Shown here piece after piece: positions 1 through 5,072 of a stretch of DNA of 11,760 bases (position 1 is the first letter of the stretch; the number at the start of each line of letters is the position of its first letter). Both the position numbers and the translations under genes were made by a program. Below the pieces are notes generated by a model that searched no databases, was not told where the DNA came from, and saw only the letters and a program-made list of their open reading frames with translations. Source of the stretch: Actinomycetes bacterium (GTDB taxonomy: Bacteria; Actinomycetota; Actinomycetes; Actinomycetales; Demequinaceae); the NCBI GenBank assembly GCA_023432235.1, contig JAEYUX010000028.1:1-11760 (forward strand). The letters run 5' to 3'.

Positions 1-36
1 GCCGATGACCTGCTCCGCAGGCTCGGGATCGTATGA
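1..36 (+). CDS. C-terminal end of an upstream gene (partial)
   Basis: Frame 1 is open from the window edge and reads ADDLLRRLGIV before a TGA at 34-36. That stop overlaps the ATG of the GH81 gene at 33-35, giving the ATGA arrangement typical of translationally coupled genes in one operon. Eleven residues are too few to assign a family. A regulator or another carbohydrate gene would suit the neighbour, but that is a guess. The frame could be open by chance; the exact ATGA overlap is the only positive support. Confidence 0.45.
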   Translation, partial: ADDLLRRLGIV

Positions 37-2042
37 CGCGGGCGCATATCGCACGGGTCGCCGCCGTCGCCTCGGCGCTACTTGTGGTCGGCTGTAGTGG
101 CAGTGATACGGAACCGACCGGCAGTGCTGAAACGACGCAACAACAGAGCTCGTCGAGTGCAACTCAGGCGACGACTCATCCTCAGGTGCTCGTCGAACGC
201 ACGGTGAGCGCCTTGGACGCGAGGCGCGTCGGTGAGGGCGTCACTCCCCCCACCAACCGGTGGTACTCCTCGCTCGCCTTCGGCGAGCCGGGCTTGCCGA
301 TATACCCGAGGCCTTTGTCATTCCGCCCGCAAGAGGGCGGCTTCACCATGGGTCTCACCACCCCCGTGGATTCGGCCAACGCGATCGTTGCCGCAGCCAG
401 TGATGACGTGGGCGTGACCATCGAGGGCGCCAGTGGCTTTGGTGAAGTGACGGCGGCGAGTTCAGTGGGGGCGGACCTCACAATAGGTCCCGCCGTCATC
501 ACCGTGGCCCAAGGGTGGCCCGCGATCGCGATGACGGCGAAGGACAGCGTGACAGCAACGCTCACCATCCCCTTCGAGGCGACAGACGCTGAGATTGCGG
601 TGGCGGACGTCGGCGGCCGACGCTATGGCATCGCGGTGAACGACGGCTCGCTTGAGGGCACGACGCTGCGGCTCGAGGCGGGCGGCAGCGCAACGCTTTT
701 CGCTGTGCCCGAGGGCACCGATGCCGAGACGTTCGGAACTGCCCTGGGAGCGTCGGCCCCCTCCCCGAGCGTCGCGTGGACGATGACGGACGACGCCGCC
801 CGAACCGAGGTGTCGTACGGCGACTCGCCCACGGTTGTTGTTGTCCCTGCTGCCCGCGCGGCGCAAGCTGACCTCACGTGCGACCTGGGCGACTTCGCCA
901 CAATAGACGGCCCATTCATTGCCTGCGCCACGTCACAGGTGACGTGGGACGTGCCACGTATTGAAGCGTCGGCCGCAATCGACCTCTCGAACGTGAGCAG
1001 TGAGCACCGCGCGGCCATTGAAGCGGCGCTTGAAGAGGACATTGCCGCAACGCCGTGGACTCTTCCTGAAGACACGTATTTTGGCGGCAAAGCGATGTTC
1101 CGCATTGCGAATCTGCTGACAATTGCGGATGCGCTGGGCCGCACCGACCTCGCAGATGAGCTCGCCGTCAAGCTGAACGCTGAGGTGCAGCGGTGGGCCG
1201 ATCCCGCTGGTTGCAATGAACGCCCGAGCGCGTGCTTCGTCTACGACCCTGCGGCGCGCGGCGTGGTGGGACTGACCCCGAGCTTTGGGGCCGAGAACTT
1301 CAACGATCACCATTTCCACTTTGGCTACTTGTTGTACGCCGCCGCCGTCGCCGGAGCGCGAGACCCGGGACTCCTTGAGGAGATCGGCCCTGCCTTTGAC
1401 CTCGTTGCGGACGATATCGCGGCGCCTCATCCCACTGACCTCTTCCCTGAGTGGCGTCACTTTGATCCGGTGGCCGGCCACTCATGGGCATCGGGCACCG
1501 CACCGTTTGCCGACGGCAACAACCAGGAGTCGAGCTCCGAGGCAGTGGCGGCCTGGAACGCGGTGGTGCTGTGGCGTGAGTTGCGCGGCGAGGAGTACGA
1601 AGCCGACGCTGCACGGTGGTTGCTGTCGGCCGAGGCCGACGCTGCACAGCGGCTCTACCTTGCACCCGAACTGTCCGCTTCACCCGCTTACGCGCATCCG
1701 ACCGTGGGGATCCAGTGGTCGAGCAAACGGGACTTCGCCACCTGGTTCTCGGCCGAGCCGAGCGCCATTGTGGGCATCCAGTTGATTCCGTTAGCCCCGG
1801 CCGCGCAGCCGGTGTTCGACGCGATGGACGCCGATGCGCTCGATGCCTTGGTGGATGCGGCGTGGACCGGCGGAACGCCCGCGCAGTTTGGCGACTACCT
1901 CCTCATGGTGCAGTCAATGTCTCCGGAAGGAGCGTCGTCCGCATGGGAGGCGGCTCGCGAGTTGTCGCCGAGCGCGATCGACGATGGCAACTCGCGCGCG
2001 TACATGCTCGCGTGGATCGCTTCGCAGCAAGCCTCAGGATGA
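33..2042 (+). CDS. GH81 family endo-beta-1,3-glucanase, predicted lipoprotein
   Basis: Predicted to hydrolyse internal beta-1,3-glucan linkages (laminarin, curdlan, fungal wall glucan) outside the cell. The 669-aa protein starts with a lipoprotein signal: basic residues 1-8, a hydrophobic stretch 9-20 and lipobox VVGC with Cys21 as the predicted lipidated residue. Residues 22-48 are a Ser/Thr/Gln-rich linker. GH81 hallmarks follow: TNRWYSSLAFG (74-84) in the N-terminal beta-sandwich region, NDHHFHFGY (424-432) and GHSWASG...DGNNQESSSEA (482-504) in the alpha-toroid catalytic region. From family knowledge, Asp425 is the likely general acid and Glu499/Glu503 are the conserved glutamates; their spacing fits characterised GH81 enzymes. 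The length suits a complete two-domain enzyme without a carbohydrate-binding module. The start at 33 gives the full signal peptide and overlaps the upstream stop; the ribosome site is weak (GGG at 25-27), consistent with coupling. The GH81 call is firm; substrate and anchoring are inferred. Confidence 0.9.
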   Translation: MTRAHIARVAAVASALLVVGCSGSDTEPTGSAETTQQQSSSSATQATTHPQVLVERTVSALDARRVGEGVTPPTNRWYSSLAFGEPGLPIYPRPLSFRPQEGGFTMGLTTPVDSANAIVAAASDDVGVTIEGASGFGEVTAASSVGADLTIGPAVITVAQGWPAIAMTAKDSVTATLTIPFEATDAEIAVADVGGRRYGIAVNDGSLEGTTLRLEAGGSATLFAVPEGTDAETFGTALGASAPSPSVAWTMTDDAARTEVSYGDSPTVVVVPAARAAQADLTCDLGDFATIDGPFIACATSQVTWDVPRIEASAAIDLSNVSSEHRAAIEAALEEDIAATPWTLPEDTYFGGKAMFRIANLLTIADALGRTDLADELAVKLNAEVQRWADPAGCNERPSACFVYDPAARGVVGLTPSFGAENFNDHHFHFGYLLYAAAVAGARDPGLLEEIGPAFDLVADDIAAPHPTDLFPEWRHFDPVAGHSWASGTAPFADGNNQESSSEAVAAWNAVVLWRELRGEEYEADAARWLLSAEADAAQRLYLAPELSASPAYAHPTVGIQWSSKRDFATWFSAEPSAIVGIQLIPLAPAAQPVFDAMDADALDALVDAAWTGGTPAQFGDYLLMVQSMSPEGASSAWEAARELSPSAIDDGNSRAYMLAWIASQQASG

Positions 2043-2043
2043 G

Positions 2044-2065
2044 TGGCCCCCTCTAGAGGCGGCCA
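2044..2065. repeat. 22-bp near-perfect palindrome behind the GH81 gene
   Basis: Arms TGGCCCCCTCT and AGAGGCGGCCA pair at 10 of 11 positions (only 2049/2060 fail), centred on CTAG at 2053-2056. It begins 2 nt after the GH81 stop and ends 45 bp before rarD. With no real spacer it could be a two-fold symmetric protein-binding site for rarD, or, as RNA, a short hairpin with a CTAG loop at the end of the GH81 transcript. No T-run follows. The symmetry is seen directly; the role is undecided. Confidence 0.45.
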
Positions 2066-2110
2066 GTTGATGGGCTCGCGGCACTATGCACGAGTGCGAC
2101 ACTGCTGAAC

Positions 2111-3079
2111 ATGGGCCAGGAGATCGATCGGCGGGGGCTACTACTAGGCGCGACCGCGTACTTCATTTGGGGCCTCTTCCCCATTCTCATGAAGGCGCTC
2201 GAGCCGGCGAACGCCTTCGAGATTGTCGCGTGGCGCGCGTTGTCATCGCTCGTGGTCTGCCTCATCATTGCCGTCGTCATCAAGGCGTGGCGACGCATTT
2301 GGGCTGTGGCGTCGGATCGCCGCGTTCTTGGCCGCCTCGCACTTGCCTCTTTCTTCATCTCCGCGAACTGGGGCGTCATGGTGTACGCCGTCGTCACCGA
2401 CCGCGTGAGCGAGACGTCACTTGGGTACTACATCAACCCGCTCGTCACAGTGGCGCTCTCGGTGATCTTCCTCGGCGAGCGGCTCCGGCGCATGCAGATC
2501 GTCGCGATTTCCGTTGCCGGCATCGCGGTCGCGTTGCTTGCCGTCGAAGCTGGCGGCCTGCCGTGGGTGTCAATCGTGCTCGCCCTGTCCTTCGCCTTCT
2601 ACTCCTTCATCAAGAAGGGAATTGGCGACAAGGTTGACGCGCTCAGCGGTCTCACCGTGGAGACGGCGCTTATTGGCCCGTTTGCGGTGCTGACGCTGTG
2701 GCTCGTCGAGCGTCAGGGCGCCACGACGTTCTTGGCTCGCGACGGCGATGGCCTTGGCGCGTGGCACGACATCATGCTCATCGGCACGGGCACGTGGACC
2801 GCCGGGGCGCTCCTCATCTTCGCCGCCGGGGCGCGGCGATTGCCGCTCAACGTGACCGGGCTGCTTCAGTACATCGCGCCCACGATGACCTTTGTGCTTG
2901 CCGTCACCTACTTTGATGAGGCGATGCCGACCAACCGGTGGTTTGGCTTTGGGCTCGTGTGGATCGCGCTCGTCCTCATCACTCTTGACGCGTGGCGCAC
3001 CCGCGCAAGCGTGGCGAAGCGGGCCGGAGAGCGTCGTGCCGAACAAGAGGACGACGAGCCGGTCACGGAACCCATCTAG
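2111..3079 (+). CDS. rarD: RarD-like EamA/DMT family transporter
   Basis: A 322-aa polytopic inner-membrane protein of the drug/metabolite transporter superfamily, RarD branch (historically named for chloramphenicol sensitivity; substrate not established). About ten hydrophobic segments are visible, roughly at 9-27, 37-58, 75-96, 104-122, 128-146, 150-167, 181-199, 218-240, 247-267 and 276-294, forming two EamA halves. RarD signatures are AYFIWGLFPILMKAL (16-30), FEIVAWRALSS (36-46), ANWGVMVYAV (85-94), ETSLGYYINPLV (101-112), PWVSIVLALSFAFYS (151-165) and LLQYIAPTMTF (251-261). The C-terminal tail (297-322) is charged and probably cytoplasmic. The ATG at 2111 places the first helix normally; no in-frame ATG or GTG was found just upstream and no good Shine-Dalgarno is visible, so translation may be weak or start leaderless. 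It follows the GH81 gene by 68 bp and may have its own promoter. The family is firm; the transported compound is unknown. Confidence 0.88.
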   Translation: MGQEIDRRGLLLGATAYFIWGLFPILMKALEPANAFEIVAWRALSSLVVCLIIAVVIKAWRRIWAVASDRRVLGRLALASFFISANWGVMVYAVVTDRVSETSLGYYINPLVTVALSVIFLGERLRRMQIVAISVAGIAVALLAVEAGGLPWVSIVLALSFAFYSFIKKGIGDKVDALSGLTVETALIGPFAVLTLWLVERQGATTFLARDGDGLGAWHDIMLIGTGTWTAGALLIFAAGARRLPLNVTGLLQYIAPTMTFVLAVTYFDEAMPTNRWFGFGLVWIALVLITLDAWRTRASVAKRAGERRAEQEDDEPVTEPI

Positions 3080-3154
3080 CCCCACCCCCGGCCAAAGCTT
3101 CGAACCGCCAACGCCCCTACCCTTAGGCTGCGAACCGTTGGCACACGTGCGTTG

Positions 3155-3188
3155 CGGCGTGTCGCGCCTTGAGTGCCGCGACACGCCG
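3155..3188. terminator. Bidirectional hairpin terminator, rarD / methyltransferase
   Basis: A perfect 12-bp GC-rich stem, CGGCGTGTCGCG (3155-3166) with CGCGACACGCCG (3177-3188), closes a 10-nt loop. It sits 75 nt after the rarD stop and 66 nt beyond the methyltransferase stop on the other strand. Neither side has a T-run, so it would act as a GC-rich hairpin terminator without a U-tract, a type often proposed in actinobacteria. The hairpin is certain from sequence; the termination role is inferred from its place between convergent genes. Confidence 0.72.
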
Positions 3189-3221
3189 AGATTCGGCCCT
3201 GCGAAAGGTTCGCAACCTTAG

Positions 3222-3240
3222 GAACCGCTGTCAGCGGTTC
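3222..3240 (-). terminator. Hairpin 14 nt after the methyltransferase stop
   Basis: Two perfect 9-bp arms, GAACCGCTG and CAGCGGTTC, flank a single central T at 3231. As RNA this gives about an 8-bp stem with a 3-nt loop. It lies just past the methyltransferase stop on the minus strand, the usual place for an intrinsic terminator, but no U-tract follows. It shares the GAACCG motif with the larger palindrome and overlaps its outer and middle arms, so the two structures compete. A protein-binding palindrome is an alternative. Confidence 0.55.
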
Positions 3241-3254
3241 GGAGCTTCGAGGCG

Positions 3255-3932
3255 CTACAGGACCGTTGCGATGAGCATGCCGTCGTGGCCTTTGCGGCCC
3301 ACTGTTTGAATGACCGTTGCGTCAACTCGTGGGTCCTGAGCCGCGCGTTCGATGACGGCACGTGCTCCTGCCGTGTCCTCTTCCGTGTCGCTGGGGTCCG
3401 CAATCGCCCCGGAGCGCACCACATTGTCGACAACAATGAGCGCGCCCGGCCGTGAGATCGCAACAGCCGCCTCGTAGTACGCCACGTTGCTGCGCTTGTC
3501 AGCGTCGATGAAGACCATGTCCACCGGAGCGTCGTCCGCGAGCGTTGGAATGAGCGAAATACCTGTTCCGACGCGGATCGTCACTTTGTGGCCAACCCCC
3601 GCCTTGTCGAGGCTCGCGCGAGCAACCTCGGCATGGCGCTCTTCACGCTCGATCGTGATGAGGTGACCGTCTGCGGGCAGTGCCCGGGCAAGGTGCAAGG
3701 TCGAGTACCCGCCCAACGTCCCGAACTCGACGACAGTGCGGGCACCGATCGAGCGAGCAAGCACCTCAAGGAGGCGCGCCTCGACGGGGCTGAGCGCGAT
3801 GTCAGGCAACTCGGCGTCGTGCTGCGCGGCAAGGACGTTCGCGGCATCGCGGTCCTGAGCAATGAGATGGCTTTCAAGGTACTCATCGACCTGTTGCCAG
3901 CGGGACATGGTGTCAACGGCGTCATTCGTCAC
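3255..3932 (-). CDS. Class I SAM-dependent O-methyltransferase (COMT/CCoAOMT-like)
   Basis: A 225-aa cytoplasmic enzyme of the Methyltransf_3 family, predicted to move a methyl group from S-adenosylmethionine to a hydroxyl of a small, probably catechol-like substrate. The Rossmann core is clear: motif I VVEFGTLGGYST (67-78) for SAM, an acidic strand end at IEREE (94-98), FIDADK (141-146) and VVDN (167-170). Asp143, Asp169 and Asn170 match the divalent-metal ligands of catechol O-methyltransferases, so metal dependence is likely. The length is normal for the family. GTG at 3932 is the most upstream start after an in-frame stop at 3957-3959; ATG at 3908 (residue 9) is a real alternative, and neither has a strong Shine-Dalgarno. 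It lies 137 bp downstream of the prenyl synthase in the same direction, with repeats between, and probably has its own promoter. A role in quinone chemistry is only suggested by the neighbours; enzymes of this type are not MenG/UbiE. Confidence 0.87.
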   Translation of the reverse strand: MTNDAVDTMSRWQQVDEYLESHLIAQDRDAANVLAAQHDAELPDIALSPVEARLLEVLARSIGARTVVEFGTLGGYSTLHLARALPADGHLITIEREERHAEVARASLDKAGVGHKVTIRVGTGISLIPTLADDAPVDMVFIDADKRSNVAYYEAAVAISRPGALIVVDNVVRSGAIADPSDTEEDTAGARAVIERAAQDPRVDATVIQTVGRKGHDGMLIATVL

Positions 3933-3944
3933 TCTGCGAGCGTA

Positions 3945-3974
3945 ACGGTCTCGCTCTCACCTGTGCGAAACCGT
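3945..3974 (-). promoter_or_regulatory. Inverted repeat beside the methyltransferase start
   Basis: ACGGTCTCGC (3945-3954) and GCGAAACCGT (3965-3974) pair at 9 of 10 positions around a 10-nt spacer. The element ends 12 nt before the GTG start at 3932, in the 5' leader or core promoter. Two 10-bp half-sites 20 bp apart centre to centre fall on one face of the helix, as expected for a dimeric repressor. It could instead form a leader hairpin affecting translation. The symmetry is seen; the binding protein is unknown. Confidence 0.45.
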
Positions 3975-3980
3975 AATCGC

Positions 3981-4034
3981 GCTGTGACCTGTCGTGCGGT
4001 GACCTGTTGCGCTGTGACCTGTTCTGCCGTGACC
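3981..4034. repeat. 15-bp direct tandem repeat, 3.6 copies
   Basis: Units begin at 3981, 3996, 4011 and 4026. The first three share GCnGTGACCTGT followed by three variable bases, and the fourth keeps GCCGTGACC before diverging. GTGACC occurs at 3984, 3999, 4014 and 4029, a strict 15-bp period. On the minus strand each full copy reads ACAGGTCAC plus six bases, and a degenerate ACAGGT lies at 3959-3964 near the methyltransferase start. The array is in the 137-bp gap upstream of that gene, so it may be a regulator-binding array. Slippage-made repeats with no role are the alternative. Confidence 0.6.
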
Positions 4035-4037
4035 GAC

Positions 4038-4071
4038 AAGCGGCTCCCGGCGTTAGCGACCCCTACCGCTT
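4038..4071 (-). terminator. Weak hairpin at the end of the nuo/prenyl synthase operon
   Basis: AAGCGG (4038-4043) pairs perfectly with CCGCTT (4066-4071) around a 22-nt loop and overlaps the prenyl synthase stop codon at 4070-4072. The stem has only 6 bp and lacks a U-tract, so termination may be partial or absent and some transcription could run on into the methyltransferase. This is the only hairpin candidate I see there. Confidence 0.2.
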
Positions 4072-5071
4072 ACGCAGCGCGGGCGACGAGCGCGTCGGCA
4101 AAGGCAACGAGCGCGTCCTTGACGTCGCCTGCAGGCAAACGCGAGATCGCACCAACGGCACGGGCGCTCCACTGACGCGCGAGGTCCGACGTCTGCGCGA
4201 GAACGTCGTGTTCGCGAAGGCGAGCCACAACGGAGTCCAACGCGGCGTCGTCCGACAAATCGCTCTCGATGTCCGCAAGCAACTCAATGTCGCTCTGCTC
4301 CGCCTCGCCGCTGTCAACAAGACGGCGCAGCAAGAGAACAGGCATCGTCGCGACGCCTTCACGCAAATCGGTGCCTGGCGTCTTCCCGCTCACATCACCA
4401 TTCGAGCGGATGTCGAGGACGTCGTCGGCAAGCTGGAAAGCGACGCCCGCGTACTCGCCGTATGCGGTCACCTGGTCCACCACAGTGCGGTCGCAGCCGG
4501 CAAACATCGCGCCAAATCGGGCCGACGTTGCGATGAGTGATCCGGTCTTGTCAGCCAGAACCTGAAGGTAGTGGCGCACCGGGTCCTCGCCGGGGCCGGG
4601 GCCCACGGTCTCGTGCAGTTGCCCAAGACAGAGGCGCTCGAAGGTCTCAGCCTGAATGCGCACCGCAGTGGGGCCAAGGCCCGCAACAACGTTTGATGCA
4701 CGTGCGAAAAGAAGGTCGCCGGTGAGGATCGCCACCGAGTTGCCCCACACTTCGTGCGCCGAGGGAGCCCCGCGCCGCGTGGGCGCGGAGTCCATCACAT
4801 CGTCGTGATAGAGCGTCGCAAGATGGGTCAGTTCCACGACGACGGCGGCATCGATGACCTCGGGGCGAGACGCGTCACCAAGCTGGGCTGCAAGCAGCGC
4901 GAGCATGGGGCGAAGGCGCTTGCCGCCCGCGTCGACAAGGTGGCGGCTCGTCTCGTCGGCGAGGCGGTCCGACTGTGCGACCGCATCACGCAGGCGCTCC
5001 TCAATGAGTGAGAGTCGAGGCGCAATCGCCTCTTCCAGCACCTCATTGCCAAAGGGGAGCACCGCAGCCAC
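4070..5071 (-). CDS. Long-chain polyprenyl diphosphate synthase (menaquinone side chain)
   Basis: A 333-aa trans-isoprenyl diphosphate synthase that joins isopentenyl diphosphate units onto an allylic primer, probably supplying the menaquinone tail. It shows GGKRLRP (49-55), the first Asp-rich motif DDVMD (90-94), GNSVAILTGDLLFARA (110-125), DKTGSL (174-179) and the second Asp-rich motif DDVLD (216-220) with Gln213; the aspartates bind Mg2+ and diphosphate. Ala85/Thr86 just before the first motif are small, as in long-chain (about C30 and longer) synthases rather than farnesyl or geranylgeranyl synthases. The frame stays open upstream to 5242, but that stretch lies inside nuoN and is Arg/Ser-rich shadow sequence. 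GTG at 5071 gives a normal N-terminus (AAVLPFGNEVLEEAIAPRL after the initiator), one base after the nuoN stop, with a weak GGGCGG Shine-Dalgarno at 5077-5082. It is the last gene of the nuo operon. The exact chain length cannot be read reliably. Confidence 0.9.
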   Translation of the reverse strand: MAAVLPFGNEVLEEAIAPRLSLIEERLRDAVAQSDRLADETSRHLVDAGGKRLRPMLALLAAQLGDASRPEVIDAAVVVELTHLATLYHDDVMDSAPTRRGAPSAHEVWGNSVAILTGDLLFARASNVVAGLGPTAVRIQAETFERLCLGQLHETVGPGPGEDPVRHYLQVLADKTGSLIATSARFGAMFAGCDRTVVDQVTAYGEYAGVAFQLADDVLDIRSNGDVSGKTPGTDLREGVATMPVLLLRRLVDSGEAEQSDIELLADIESDLSDDAALDSVVARLREHDVLAQTSDLARQWSARAVGAISRLPAGDVKDALVAFADALVARAA

Positions 5072-5072
5072 G

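Larger units (their letters stand above)
3095..3247. repeat. Large interrupted palindrome between convergent genes
   Basis: Three pairs of inverted arms are nested around one centre near 3171.5. The outer pair is 3095-3107 with 3235-3247 (12 of 13 match). The middle pair is 3121-3136 with 3207-3222 (14 of 16). The inner pair is 3155-3166 with 3177-3188 (12 of 12). The heptamer CGAACCG or part of it recurs at 3101-3107, 3131-3137, 3207-3212 (inverted), 3222-3228 and 3235-3241 (inverted). The spacer lies between the rarD stop (3079) and the methyltransferase stop (3255), so both transcripts would read into it. It is at least a termination region; a dispersed intergenic palindromic element is possible. 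Confidence 0.6.

Noticed and set aside
2067..2090. TTGATG and TATGCA as a rarD promoter
   Set aside because: The spacing is 12 bp, too short for a sigma-70-type promoter.
3970..3975. TACGGT on the minus strand as a -10 box for the methyltransferase
   Set aside because: It fits TANNNT, but no -35-like sequence lies 16-18 bp upstream, and the match is weak in a repeat-rich region.
3981..4034. CRISPR-like array
   Set aside because: Units are only 15 bp in direct tandem with no spacers of 25-40 bp and no cas genes nearby.
3588..4175. Plus-strand frame with a five-residue repeat (AVTCR-like)
   Set aside because: The repeat arises because the 15-bp DNA repeat is a multiple of three. The rest is antisense to the methyltransferase and the prenyl synthase end, and it has no family resemblance.
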